A stretch of DNA of 64,000 nucleotides from Photobacterium profundum SS9 (GCF_000196255.1 NC_006371.1:1158467-1222466); one strand, 5' to 3'; positions 46,653 through 55,954 are shown, counted from the first letter of the stretch. Notes: generated by a model from the letters alone, not told the origin. A program made the numbers and translations.

Positions 46653-47561
46653 TTAGCTTGCTTGGCTCGTTTTTAATTTTTTAAACTTGAGGTTTCCAAA
46701 TACATTGATGAAAGCACCAATAATAATCAGAGTTCCACCAGCCCAAGTCCATATTGATGGGATTTCACTAAAGAATAACCACCCAAGAATGATTGAAAAA
46801 ACCACCTGTACATAAGAATATGCAGTGGCTTTACTCGCAACTTCAGTTTGCATCGCTTTTGTCAGCCCGATTTGCCCTACTTGAGTGGAAATGCCAACAA
46901 ATAGCAATAGCAGCAGCGCTTCTGTGTCTGGCATCACAAAGTCATTACCCAGAAATAACACAGATAGAGGCAACGCAATTAACGGAAAATAAAAGATAAT
47001 AACAGAGCTATCTTCACTGCTACTGAGTCGCTTTACAATGACATAAGCAATAGCACTTCCCAAAGCACCCAGTAAAGCAGCGGTTACGCTTAGCCAAGGT
47101 AATGCCGCGGTACTATCAAATGTTAACCCCGGACTAACCATTACAAGCAGCCCTACGATACAAAAGACAATACAAATAATAGTTGAGAGCTGAATTCGCT
47201 CTCTAAGAAACACTAACGCCAGCAAAGCGGTAAACACAGGATGTAGGTATTGAAGAATAGTGGCTTCAGCTAAAGGTAAAGTAGCAACTGCGAAATAAAC
47301 GCATATCAAAGCAAGCGAGCCTGCGACCCCTCTTGCTATCAGTAATTTTTTATTATTGCCCCAAACTGAAATTCGTTTCCTTTTAATATCTGCATAGCTA
47401 ATGATTAGTGAAACAACAGCCCTAGCCGCTACAATTTCAAACACAGGTATGCCATAAGTGCTGACCAATTTAACGCAGCTAGACATCAGTGCAAAAGCAA
47501 TAGCTGACATCAGCATATACCTAACACCGACAGGAACATGATTTATAAAGTGAGTAGGCAT
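46653..47561 (-). CDS. DMT-superfamily (EamA) transporter
   Basis: A 302-residue inner membrane protein with ten helices arranged as two EamA repeats: the first contains SAIAFALMSSCVKLVSTYGI and ATILQYLHPVFTALLALVFL, the second SVTAALLGALGSAIAYVIVK and YSYVQVVFSIILGWLFFSEIP. Such carriers export metabolites or amino acids; the substrate is unknown. It points away from the gap at 47562 and ends upstream of norE, and is probably not functionally tied to nor. Confidence 0.9.
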   Translation of the reverse strand: MPTHFINHVPVGVRYMLMSAIAFALMSSCVKLVSTYGIPVFEIVAARAVVSLIISYADIKRKRISVWGNNKKLLIARGVAGSLALICVYFAVATLPLAEATILQYLHPVFTALLALVFLRERIQLSTIICIVFCIVGLLVMVSPGLTFDSTAALPWLSVTAALLGALGSAIAYVIVKRLSSSEDSSVIIFYFPLIALPLSVLFLGNDFVMPDTEALLLLLFVGISTQVGQIGLTKAMQTEVASKATAYSYVQVVFSIILGWLFFSEIPSIWTWAGGTLIIIGAFINVFGNLKFKKLKTSQAS

Positions 47562-47904
47562 GAATACTTTTTATTTCAGTAAATTAGGGGCGTGATCTTA
47601 TAAAATAAATCACATAATTGAAAGTGATGATTTAAGGCAGCGAAAAAGCAAAAAAACCGTCTTATACCATTCTGGATAAGTAAATGGTCAGATAATTGCG
47701 TAGAGAAAATTGATAATAACAAGGCAGAAATTGAAGTAACTAGTGGTTCTAATTATAAAATTTCTAACGTAGTTATAAGCTATTTTAACCAGCAAGGATG
47801 ATCAGATACTTGTCTAGATTGGTATTGCAACCACCTAGGGACATTTTCAATTGTAAATTATGCATACTCATTCCTTTGGTATAGTACCGCACGTAAACGT
47901 TAAA
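47562..47904. other. Intergenic region, nothing recognised
   Basis: A 343-base AT-rich gap between the DMT transporter promoter and the end of an acetyltransferase gene. No ORF, clear hairpin terminator or repeat was found. Confidence 0.3.
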
Positions 47905-48372
47905 TTAACGCTTTATACTTTTAGACATAACCAGAACATCAACCCCTCGATAGTTGACTTGTTCTAATGCTTTCCAGCCTAAAAGCGCGTATAAACCCCC
48001 ATTCAATTTTTCGGTCTGCAGATGAACTTTTTTTACATCTAATGACAATGCCACCTCTTGTACTTTAAGAATAAGTAAGGACGCCACATTATTGCCCCGA
48101 AATTCACTATCAACATAAACACCACCAATCCAATGTTCTTTATCAGGATAAATCGACATTTCGTGGCATCTAAATTGAGCAACACCTAGTACTTTTTCGC
48201 CATCAACAGCCATAACGATAAGAGGAATTTGGTTTGAATTAAGATAGTCATCTAGCTTTCTATCAAAAGATTCAACGGTAGCTCCTTTAACGAGTGGTCC
48301 CCACTCATCAAAGTACCAACGTGCTACCTGTGCCTTCATCTCTTTCTTATCTGCAAGAAATATAAACTTCAA
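47905..48372 (-). CDS. GNAT-family N-acetyltransferase (TTG start)
   Basis: A 155-residue acetyltransferase starting at TTG 48370-48372, chosen because AGGAGG lies seven bases upstream. The acetyl-CoA motif is FRGNNVASLLILKVQEVAL at about 93-111, preceded by HWIGGVYVDSE. The C-terminus has LQTEKLNGGLYALLGWKAL. The substrate is unknown. It is one of several small single-gene units on the minus strand here. Confidence 0.82.
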   Translation of the reverse strand: MKFIFLADKKEMKAQVARWYFDEWGPLVKGATVESFDRKLDDYLNSNQIPLIVMAVDGEKVLGVAQFRCHEMSIYPDKEHWIGGVYVDSEFRGNNVASLLILKVQEVALSLDVKKVHLQTEKLNGGLYALLGWKALEQVNYRGVDVLVMSKSIKR

Positions 48373-48577
48373 CTGTTCGCCTCCTGTTTAATTGAATATC
48401 GCCACAGGTTCGATAATCGACTCTATTAATGACATAACTAAATTAATACAATGCGTGACTTCTTTGTACTGAATAAACAGTTATCATTCATTTGTTAGGC
48501 CAATATAACAATTTAGGGGCGATTTGATCTTGACCAACAAGTACGCGCTACATACATGCTAATTTCTAAGTTACTAT

Positions 48578-48700
48578 ATGTACGTCAAAGAAAATGATGA
48601 AGTGAAACACCTTAAGATGACACCAGATTGGGAAATATTACCGTCAGAACAATTATTAGCACTACCCTATTACCCGAAACCCCTAACGGCTAACGGCTAA
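48578..48700 (+). CDS. Short ORF ending inside a heptanucleotide repeat
   Basis: A 40-residue frame (MYVKENDEVKHLKMTPDWEI, then PSEQLLALPYYPKPL) that stops within GGCTAAC repeats. If two repeat units were absent it would continue as NELNNIADFDSWAGGY, a plausible 54-residue product. There is no strong ribosome site. It may be a relic of a small gene or a repeat-controlled one. Confidence 0.35.
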   Translation: MYVKENDEVKHLKMTPDWEILPSEQLLALPYYPKPLTANG

Positions 48701-48709
48701 CGGCTAACG
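48682..48709. repeat. GGCTAAC tandem repeat (three perfect units plus one variant)
   Basis: CCCTAAC is followed by three perfect GGCTAAC units. Seven is not a multiple of three, so unit gain or loss shifts the reading frame of the ORF that crosses it. Confidence 0.8.
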
Positions 48710-48788
48710 AGTTAAACAATATTGCCGATTTTGATTCATGGGCTGGTGGCTATTAAATACGTTATTAAGCTTAGTTTTCAACTCAAAT

Positions 48789-49151
48789 CTAAGCTATACA
48801 TTCATAGCTTTTTATTTCAAATGGCGTTCCACCTGGATCACTAAAATTCATAGACCAAAATAAGTCATTCTCCATAAGTACATACTCGATGGAGTGTTCA
48901 AATAAATGCTTTTGCCAATTGCTGAATTGGCTGCTTGTTACGCTAAAAGCGACAGTTGTACTGTATATAGATTTTGATTCAACTAAACCGAGATGTTCAC
49001 TACCATTGTCAACAGCGAATGGAATACCTTCAATCCACGGCCCTAGACTCGTGACTCGAGTGAAGTCTAAACTTTCTAAGTATCTTTTCTGAACTAAAGC
49101 TCGATTGTTTACATCCAATTGGATGTGGTCAATTTGATCTAAATTAAGCAC
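48789..49151 (-). CDS. VOC (glyoxalase fold) family protein
   Basis: A 120-residue VOC protein. The GTG at 49149-49151 is preferred because GGAGGAAG lies four to seven bases upstream and VLNLDQIDHIQLDV is the usual VOC start; an ATG at 49184 would extend across that site. The module has LESLDFTRVTSLGPWIEG and ends FSDPGGTPFEIKSYE, with the Glu expected for metal binding. The substrate is unknown. Confidence 0.8.
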   Translation of the reverse strand: MLNLDQIDHIQLDVNNRALVQKRYLESLDFTRVTSLGPWIEGIPFAVDNGSEHLGLVESKSIYSTTVAFSVTSSQFSNWQKHLFEHSIEYVLMENDLFWSMNFSDPGGTPFEIKSYECIA

Positions 49152-49394
49152 AAAACTTCCTCCACCATATGCAACCAGCATCAAGGTGCAATATTAAAAA
49201 AACAGTATTTTCAATAATATAGATTTATTATTTTTGTGCAATCCGTCATAAAAAAACACTTATGCTTACAACATAGAACTTTAGCAACTTCTATAGGTGA
49301 TCATGCTCCCATTATTCGGCGTGCCACGATAAATCGACCATGCATACACGCCCATAAAAAAGCTATCGAGTAGAAAAAATATTGTTCTATATAC

Positions 49395-49820
49395 CTACAC
49401 CTGAGAGGCAAAATAAGCCTTTATCTCAGCCTCGGTCATCTCTGCAGTTTGATTAGAAAAACAATAGTATTCAGGCCGTTGATTACTGAAATATTGCATA
49501 TTCATGACCAACCCCTCTAGCTGCGGAAACAAACCTACGGGCATATTATAACTTCCCGTTTTCTTTAAACGATAAAATAAATGCGTTCCGCATTCAGAGC
49601 AAAAGCCACGAGAGGCCCATGGTGAAGAATCATATTCCTTCACACTTTCATTGCTTTCAATAGTTACTTCTGTCCCACACTGTACAGCGAAAAAAGGGCC
49701 ACCACCCCAAGTACGGCAGGTATCACAATGACATACAGTAAATTTAGGATTGACCGTGGCAACGGTCACTTTCACTGCTCCGCACAAGCATTTTGCTACC
49801 TTTTCATGAGAATCTGACAT
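49395..49820 (-). CDS. GFA-family zinc protein (glutathione-dependent formaldehyde-activating fold)
   Basis: A 141-residue GFA/CENP-V-fold protein. The zinc cysteines are intact: CLCGAVKVTV near 12-21, CHCDTCRTWGG near 31-41 and FCSECGTHLFYR near 73-84. The family is named for the formaldehyde/glutathione enzyme Gfa, but most members are of unknown activity. The ATG follows AAGGTTATATTGT. It is monocistronic within the run of small minus-strand genes. Confidence 0.88.
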   Translation of the reverse strand: MSDSHEKVAKCLCGAVKVTVATVNPKFTVCHCDTCRTWGGGPFFAVQCGTEVTIESNESVKEYDSSPWASRGFCSECGTHLFYRLKKTGSYNMPVGLFPQLEGLVMNMQYFSNQRPEYYCFSNQTAEMTEAEIKAYFASQV

Positions 49821-49950
49821 TACAATATAACCTTATATTTTCGTGGATTAATTAGCTAAATGACTAACTAACTTAAGCAACGAATGCACAAAGAAAACGC
49901 ATCTAACCTAAATAATAAATACTGGCACAATGGCTGTGCCAGCCATTCTA

Positions 49951-50301
49951 TTATTCAAAAATGGGTTCGTCGTAATTATAACCTTCATCTGAATAAGCCG
50001 TTACAATCGCATCTTCAACCAAGCCAGCTTCAGCTTTCACCTGTGTTTAAAAAAAATGTTGGATTTGCTTTCTGCGTCCATGTGCCGCCCAACAGTCTGC
50101 ATCTTCCCAAATTTCATTAAATACAATGGGGTATTCATTTCGAGATGCACTTGGGTGGTCAATCTGTCGAGTAAGCATATATTGAATACAGCCTTCTTCG
50201 CGGTAAGAATCAGGTTCAAGCGCTTTTAGAATTTCAAACAATTCTGCTTCTTTACCGACTTTAGGTTTAAATTGAGCTAAAACGTACACACGACTCGTCA
50301 T
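49951..50301 (-). pseudogene. Antibiotic-biosynthesis-monooxygenase (quinol monooxygenase-like) gene with internal stop
   Basis: The frame starts MTSRVYVLAQFKPKVGKEAE and continues YPIVFNEIWEDADCWAAHG, a typical ABM/YgiN-type dimeric alpha-beta barrel. It meets TAA at 50047-50049 after QIQHFF. The same frame then continues without a shift as TQVKAEAGLVEDAIVTAYSD and ends EPIFE, the normal family C-terminus. A nonsense change (probably AAA to TAA next to an eight-T run) therefore cuts an otherwise intact 116-codon gene at codon 85. Confidence 0.8.
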
Positions 50302-50458
50302 GATATTTCCCTTTCATGTAGATAATTGAAGTGATGATAACTGAGTTTGTTAAAAAGGTAGCGACCCAATCGGGCTAATATCACAGTAAGGGCATACAAC
50401 GCCTGCAACTTATGCGCTTCTACAAATTTCTCTAAAATTCAATGAGTAAACACGCACC

Positions 50459-50516
50459 TATACCCAAGTTACCTCAAGATGCTCGTTTCAGCGAGAATTG
50501 AGGTAGCTTGGGTATA
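50459..50516. repeat. Minimal 58-bp MITE of the TATACCCAAG family
   Basis: TATACCCAAGTTACCTCAAG, a short centre with GCTCGTTTCAGCGAGAATTG, and AGGTAGCTTGGGTATA. The two inverted ends are nearly joined, and the centre has its own CTCGTTTCAGCGAG hairpin. It is an internal deletion derivative, keeping the opposite side of the element from the one at 4387-4447. Confidence 0.82.
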
Positions 50517-50549
50517 CTTCTGAGCTAACGATTGAGCATAAAATAAAAA

Positions 50550-51456
50550 TTAGCGATGCCTCGTTGCTGGAAGAACTTCTGCAATTTCATTATCCAGCAT
50601 GCTTAATACGCTTTCATAATCATATTTGGGCAGCCACCCAAGCTCTTGTTGCGCCAGTGTTGAATCATAAACACGATCAAGAGTTTGAGGTAAACGCCAA
50701 CCTCGATTTGCGAAGTCACTTGCCAAGCTTGGTGCATATTCTCGTATAGCATCATCAGCACTGTGATATAGCTGCTCACAAGATGTTTTGTTAAATGGCG
50801 TTTGTCCCGAAATGATATAACGTCTAAAACCTGATAGACGTTTATCTACAGCACAAGCATGAGCACTAGCAACATCTCTAGCGTCAATACCACGAGTTAA
50901 ACGATAAACCGCCATTAAGGGTGCTGGCTCTGGGAAGCAGCGAGACATTTGAAGAACAGTGACAGGTAAATTAAACAAATTTGAGATGTTTTTAAGAATC
51001 TGTTCCGCTTGAATCTTTGATTTATGGTAAATCGTTTTAGGGCTCGGGGTAACGGTTTCATCAACCCAACCCGCGGTGCCCCTCTGGTGTTGATGCAAAA
51101 CCATAAAGGGCAGTGGTGCTTGTGAATACAAAGTGTTTAACCCCCTTTTGTACACCCAATAAAGCGAGTTGCTCTGTTGCCTTTATATTAATGTCTTCAA
51201 ATTCATTATCGGATACTAGCCCAACATGAGGAGCATGCAACGCCGCAGTATGAATAATGACCTCTACGCCTTCTAAAGCTGTAGTCAATAAAGCAGTATC
51301 ACGGATATCCCCAACATAATCAGCTGTTGAACATGGTGTTCTATCTATCCCAACGACTTCATGTTTTTTCATTAGGTTGATATAAATTGCACGTCCGACT
51401 CTACCTGCTGTACCTGTAATTAAAATTTTCAACTTTTGCTGCCTATTTGAACACAC
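50550..51456 (-). pseudogene. Frameshifted NAD-dependent epimerase/dehydratase
   Basis: The 5' frame (51456 to about 51083) has the Rossmann motif LITGTAGRVGRAIY and HTAALHAPH, TSTTALYGFASTPEG. An extra G in the run at 51079-51082 shifts the frame; restoring GAGGGCACC gives PEGTAGWVDETVTPSP and the catalytic YHKSK (YxxxK), continuing to 50550 with RGIDARDVASAHACA and DSTLAQQELGWLPKYDYE. The repaired product is about 301 residues, an extended-SDR sugar epimerase-like enzyme. The frames themselves show only the break; its age is unknown. Confidence 0.85.
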
Positions 51457-51512
51457 AAAGCAATTCTAACAACTAACATTGCCACTTACCTACCTAAGTA
51501 AAATCTCATCAG

Positions 51513-52040
51513 CTAAATATGTTTACGTTGTAACTCATAATGTTTTACTTTGCGCACTTTTCCTGACGCTGTAACCTCAACATCATATCTATACGAAAAA
51601 CCTGATTTCAATATTACTGAGCCAGAAGGGGAATTTTCAGGTAAGTGCCGAGCATATAGCATCGGGAGCTGCAAATGTTTGAATGCAAATTCAATCAAAG
51701 CCAGACTTGCTTCAGTACAATAGCCTTTGCCCCAATATGGGGCGCCTAACCAATACCCAAGATTACCATCGTTTGCGGTTATTTCAGTTAAGCTTATAGT
51801 CCCAATAAGTTGGCCACTATCTTTTAAAGTGATAGCATAAACTACCGATTGTTTCAGCTCCCACAAATCACAATGAGTCCGAATCCAGCCTTCAGCCATT
51901 CCATTCTTATATGGATGAGGAATGTTAGCCGTCATTTCTGCAATGCGTTTATCACCAGCTAACTCTTGCACTCGTGTCGCATCACTTAGATTAAACCGCC
52001 TAAGTATTAGTCTTTTTGTTTCAATGGATTGCTGACTCAT
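51513..52040 (-). CDS. GNAT acetyltransferase, RimJ/RimL type
   Basis: A 175-residue acetyltransferase of the RimJ/RimL branch, beginning TKRLILRRFNLSDATRVQEL with acetyl-CoA motif PYWGKGYCTEASLALIEFAF at about 100-120 and ending RHLPENSPSGSVILKSGFSY, where the N-x-x-S segment is family-typical. AAGGAGATAT precedes the ATG. These enzymes acetylate ribosomal protein N-termini or small metabolites; the substrate here is unknown. Confidence 0.88.
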   Translation of the reverse strand: MSQQSIETKRLILRRFNLSDATRVQELAGDKRIAEMTANIPHPYKNGMAEGWIRTHCDLWELKQSVVYAITLKDSGQLIGTISLTEITANDGNLGYWLGAPYWGKGYCTEASLALIEFAFKHLQLPMLYARHLPENSPSGSVILKSGFSYRYDVEVTASGKVRKVKHYELQRKHI

Positions 52041-52076
52041 ATATCTCCTTAACGATAAGCCCTTTTGAATGCCTTG

Positions 52077-52340
52077 CTAAACTTTTATGGTATGAGCAAA
52101 TCGCTGCCTAGTTACCACACCCCATTTTTCATCTTCATAGCTATCTTCAACGTAATTACCCAATGTATACTCATGGAGAACATCACGCCAAAATTTGACC
52201 GCATGTTCTGCGCCTACCACCTGCTTGATTTCCCAACTTCCTTCTAAGCTTTTAAAAATGTCTGTAATAAAGCGTTTACCAATTTTATTTTTTCGAAAAT
52301 ACGGCACTACATAGAAATCACAGACTTCAAAGCTTGTGCC
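52077..52340 (-). pseudogene. C-terminal remnant of a GNAT acetyltransferase
   Basis: Reading from about 52340 the frame gives LGTSFEVCDFYVVPYFRKNK and GKRFITDIFKSLEGSWEIKQ, the acetyl-CoA region and C-terminal part of a GNAT protein ending TRQRFAHTIKV. The 5' part is scrambled: other minus frames up to about 52590 (NRFYFTNNANTMVLLEFFY, SKKGHIVIQFVVS) may be its decayed N-terminus but are in different phases with stops. Confidence 0.6.
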
Positions 52341-52604
52341 AAGTTCATATAAACATGCTTATTACTACTATCTACTTTTATTATTTCATAAACAATTTTC
52401 ACCTCAATATGCCTAACGCTAACCACAAACTGAATCACGATATGACCTTTTTTACTAATACCAATTCCATTAATGTTAGACTCACTGAACAATTCACATT
52501 AATAGAAAAACTCAAGCAGAACCATTGTGTTAGCATTATTTGTGAAGTAAAAACGGTTTACCTCTTCGTCGTTATCGTGCTGGTAACCTAATAAAACCGA
52601 CTAC

Positions 52605-54284
52605 CTACTCAGCAAATGGCACCCAACGATCGCCGATGGCACGGTAGTTCATCCAGAATTGATCGCCCTCATTGACCGACTTCGCAAACAGGCTCAACTC
52701 CCTCGCGTTGGTCGGCACGGTAAAGCGTGAGTCGGCAAACTCATTACTGCAGGTCGCTTGTGTTTGGTCATAGCTCACCGCCTGACTGGTAGCCTGAAGT
52801 TGACCGTCGCGGTCCATGCAGAGCGCAGGATACTGCTCGCTTTGACTCGCAGTGGCAAAATGCGCATAGCCATCAGAGCCCACCGACAACTTAACATGCT
52901 GTCGACCAACGCTCGGTGTCTCCAGACCGTTTCGCCAACTAAAGATGTGATTGGCAATATAGCCATCGGCATCATCGGGCAGGAACTGATCGCGACCGAT
53001 AAAGTTGATGCCGCACTCCAACGCAGGTCGCACTTGCGATACCGGCAGATAGTGATCCCAGGCCCAACCGCGTTTGTCTTCAACAATGGTACTGAAACGA
53101 CCCAGATCCCAAGCCGGCAGGCTTGATGGACAACCAGCAGCATAGTCATGGTCATCACTGGTCTCTGGTCCCATTCGGTTCCAGATCACGCTACGGTAGT
53201 CGGTATTGTTACCGCAATCACCGTTAAAGGCGAAGAACATGATCTGCTTGCCGTCATCGAGTAACTGTTTGGTGGTCAAGGATTCCGGCGCATAGTTACA
53301 GCCATTGCCAGCATCTCGAAAGACCATATTGCCGAAGGTTTCGATGATCTCTCGGGCTACATCCTGCTCATAGCCTTCATTCTTTCTAGAGTGCTCAAAC
53401 TTAACATAGATAAACTTCCCAGGATTCACCCTCAGCCAGTTCTTGATCTCAGACATAACCCGCACAAAGCTGGTGCCGCTGGTATCGACTTTGTGTTTGA
53501 GTGTACGACCGACAACATCAATCTCAATCGCCCGCACCCCAGACTCCAACTGCTCGACAATAGAGGTGGACTGATTGGGTTTAGCACTAGCCCAGTAGTA
53601 ATCGCCCGAGTTATAGGAGTTATGAGTACCCATCCAAGTAGCTTTGTAGATAGGTGAATAGGTTACTAGCTCGTTCTGCGCCGCCATCTGCGCCTGTAGC
53701 GTTGAAGGCTGACGGGTGTGAACCCTAAAACTGTTAGCCTCATCATTGAAGCCATGGTCTTTAAGGTTGCCGGATGAGCGTATCAGGGTGACGCTACGGC
53801 TATTGAAATTGGTGTCGCTATACAGGGTCGCGCTGGCATTGCCGCTAAGAAACACTGAACTCATCTCGTTTGTCAGCTCAGCCATCCCCATATCAGCGAT
53901 CCCCTCCCCTGCCATCGCGCACATCGGAGTACCGTCATAACCCGCATTTTGATAGAGGCAAGCAAAATCGTTGCTGGTTCTTTCTAATAATTCAAATGAA
54001 GAAATGCTGTCACTCAGCCTTGCTAACCGGTAAGTATCCTGCATTACCGTGGTGGACTTTCCCCACTGGTAGGCATGTTCATAAACTTTGACATAGGCGT
54101 TGCCATAAAGTCGAATCGCCGTGACCTTATCGTTTATACTACTTGGCATATTCTGCTGGCCCAGCTGCTGAGTACACCATTTCTGCCCCAGAAAGTTTTC
54201 ATCTTCGTAGAAGCACACTTTGGTATCCTCCGCCCAGGCGGTGCCAGATAACAACACAGATGCTATCAATATAGTTTTTTTCAT
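52605..54284 (-). CDS. Secreted beta/gamma-crystallin-like / PI-PLC X-domain fusion
   Basis: A 559-residue exported protein starting at 54284 (MKKTILIASVLLSGTAWAED signal peptide, AGGATCTCTG before the ATG); a longer frame reaches 54467 without a start signal. Residues about 20-190 contain two crystallin-type Greek-key modules (CFYEDENFLGQKWC and CLYQNAGYDGTPMC) plus a third weak one. Residues about 215-470 are a PI-specific phospholipase C X domain: WMGTHNSYNS with the catalytic His, LESGVRAIEIDVV with Glu/Asp, and VKFEHS. The C-terminal 70 residues form a small sandwich. G+C looks clearly higher than the neighbours, suggesting transfer. It may act on lipids outside the cell, possibly as a toxin or scavenger. 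Confidence 0.85.
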   Translation of the reverse strand: MKKTILIASVLLSGTAWAEDTKVCFYEDENFLGQKWCTQQLGQQNMPSSINDKVTAIRLYGNAYVKVYEHAYQWGKSTTVMQDTYRLARLSDSISSFELLERTSNDFACLYQNAGYDGTPMCAMAGEGIADMGMAELTNEMSSVFLSGNASATLYSDTNFNSRSVTLIRSSGNLKDHGFNDEANSFRVHTRQPSTLQAQMAAQNELVTYSPIYKATWMGTHNSYNSGDYYWASAKPNQSTSIVEQLESGVRAIEIDVVGRTLKHKVDTSGTSFVRVMSEIKNWLRVNPGKFIYVKFEHSRKNEGYEQDVAREIIETFGNMVFRDAGNGCNYAPESLTTKQLLDDGKQIMFFAFNGDCGNNTDYRSVIWNRMGPETSDDHDYAAGCPSSLPAWDLGRFSTIVEDKRGWAWDHYLPVSQVRPALECGINFIGRDQFLPDDADGYIANHIFSWRNGLETPSVGRQHVKLSVGSDGYAHFATASQSEQYPALCMDRDGQLQATSQAVSYDQTQATCSNEFADSRFTVPTNARELSLFAKSVNEGDQFWMNYRAIGDRWVPFAE

Positions 54285-54554
54285 CAGAGATCCTGCTCTT
54301 GTAGTTAATGAACAGAGTAACGACAGCATACCCATTGCTTCAGCGCATCGCCGCAAGGTAGATATGAGAAAACACGCACCCTGGGTGCTGAATCTGATCT
54401 TAGAGACACAATGTCGATGTGCACCACGCAAGGTGCATGAACTTCCTGCTGTCATATTTTCAGCCAAGACATTCGCACGTCGTTACGATCTTTTTCTGCG
54501 ATGCCGAGCTCGATTTGAGCCCAGCAGGGCAAGATGTACTGTACCTGCCATAAC
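54285..54554. other. Upstream region of the crystallin/PI-PLC gene
   Basis: About 270 bases, richer in G+C than the surroundings, ending at the left target duplication of the IS4-family copy. A short inverted repeat GTGCACCACGCAAGGTGCAT lies near 54420-54440. The insertion element now separates this promoter region from whatever lay upstream. Confidence 0.4.
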
Positions 54555-55954
54555 CATAGGTATCTACACAAAATGGTTACAAATTAACCAATCGGCCAAG
54601 AGAAGGGAACTGATCTAAGGATCAACGATCAAGAGAGTTAACTTTCATTTCATTAGTATTGACGATGACTCTTTTTGAACAACATCAATTACCCTGTATC
54701 CTTGAATCAAGATTATCTAAGCGTTATCAGACCCTTATAATGGAACACATGACAGTTAATTCTAGCAATGCACCAGGTGTAAAATCTCTTCGCCACCACA
54801 CACAATCATGGGCATCGACACAAGCAACATGGCGTTTTTATCATAATGAGGATGTGACTTTTCCTATGCTAAGTGGCCCGATGCTGGGACTTGCTCGTTC
54901 TGGTGTGAAAGAAAGTCAAAGTCGATATGTATTAATGGCTCATGATTGGTGCCATATCAATTTCGCTAAACATCATAGTAAGTTAGATAAAACTAAGATG
55001 TCACACGCTCTCGATGTTGGCTACGAACTGCAAGCGTCTTTATTGGTAGACGCAAATACTGGCGCACCCATTGCTCCAGCAGGTCTTAACTTACTGACAA
55101 GCAACGGTATTTATCAATGCCGAAGCCAAGAGTTACAACCCAAGCAAAGTCACCTAGATTCACTCTTTGACAGCATTCATTGGCAAGAACAATTACATTT
55201 AGACAAGCCCCTGGTGCATGTTGTTGATAGAGAAGCAGATTCAGCGAAAGACTTAAGACGTTTAGGCTCAGTTCACTGGCTAACTCGAACTAAAAAAGGC
55301 TCAACGTTCCGTCACGAAGGTCAGTTTAAAACGGCTGAAATCATCAGTCGAACAATCTCCCCAGACTTGAAAGGTGTTATTTCTCTTCGAGGTAAAGAGG
55401 GCTATTTGTTTGTTGGTGAAACGACTGTTGAGTTACACCGGAAATCAGAAAAGCTCGCGTCAGCGGCGCCCACCTGTCGCTTTGTTATGAGCCTGGTCAC
55501 GGATGATGAAGGTAAAGAGCTAGCAAGATGGTATCTGCTGTCTAACGTGTTGGATGTTGATGCAACAGAGATTGCAACGTGGTATTGCCATCGCTGGAAT
55601 ATTGAATCTTGGTTTAAGTTATTGAAGTCAGATGGTCATCAGTTAGAGAAATGGCAGCAAACTACTGCGGAGTCAATATTAAAGCGTCTGATCACAGCCA
55701 GTGTTGCAACGACGTTGATATTTAAGCTTTATTCGGACAGCTCGGATGAAGCTAATGAATTTAAAGGTTTTTTGGTTAAGCTGAGTGGTCGTTTAACTAA
55801 GCGAACAAAGCCTGTCACTCAGCCATCACTGCTTGCGGGACTATGGGTTTTCCTACAAATGTGTGAAGTACTAGATACCTACACCATGGATGAGATAAAC
55901 GCGATGAGGCAAATAGCCAGTTCGTTTTTTGCTCAATCTGTGTAGATACCTATG
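54555..55954 (+). mobile_element. Intact IS4-family insertion sequence (copy A)
   Basis: A 1400-bp element bounded by CATAGGTATCTACACA and its exact complement TGTGTAGATACCTATG. It is flanked by an 8-bp direct repeat, GCCATAAC, at 54547-54554 and 55955-55962, so it moved in as a unit. It carries one transposase gene. An inverted, disrupted copy lies at 57768-62259 and a solo end at 23032-23234. Confidence 0.95.
54665..55945 (+). CDS. IS4-family transposase (copy A)
   Basis: DDE transposase of 426-428 residues; the ATG at 54665 or the TTG two codons earlier may start it. Catalytic segments: VLMAHDWCHIN (first Asp), HVVDREADSAKDL (second Asp) and the IS4 signature CHRWNIESWFKLLKSDGHQL, where Tyr, Arg, Glu and Lys of the YREK motif are spaced normally. 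The frame is complete to the stop nine bases from the element's end, so this copy could be active. Confidence 0.94.
   Translation: MTLFEQHQLPCILESRLSKRYQTLIMEHMTVNSSNAPGVKSLRHHTQSWASTQATWRFYHNEDVTFPMLSGPMLGLARSGVKESQSRYVLMAHDWCHINFAKHHSKLDKTKMSHALDVGYELQASLLVDANTGAPIAPAGLNLLTSNGIYQCRSQELQPKQSHLDSLFDSIHWQEQLHLDKPLVHVVDREADSAKDLRRLGSVHWLTRTKKGSTFRHEGQFKTAEIISRTISPDLKGVISLRGKEGYLFVGETTVELHRKSEKLASAAPTCRFVMSLVTDDEGKELARWYLLSNVLDVDATEIATWYCHRWNIESWFKLLKSDGHQLEKWQQTTAESILKRLITASVATTLIFKLYSDSSDEANEFKGFLVKLSGRLTKRTKPVTQPSLLAGLWVFLQMCEVLDTYTMDEINAMRQIASSFFAQSV

Noticed and set aside
48494..48500. GTTAGGC resembling an integron attC core site near the run of small genes
   Set aside because: No partner RYYYAAC core with matching arms was found at 55-140 bases, and no integrase is in the window.
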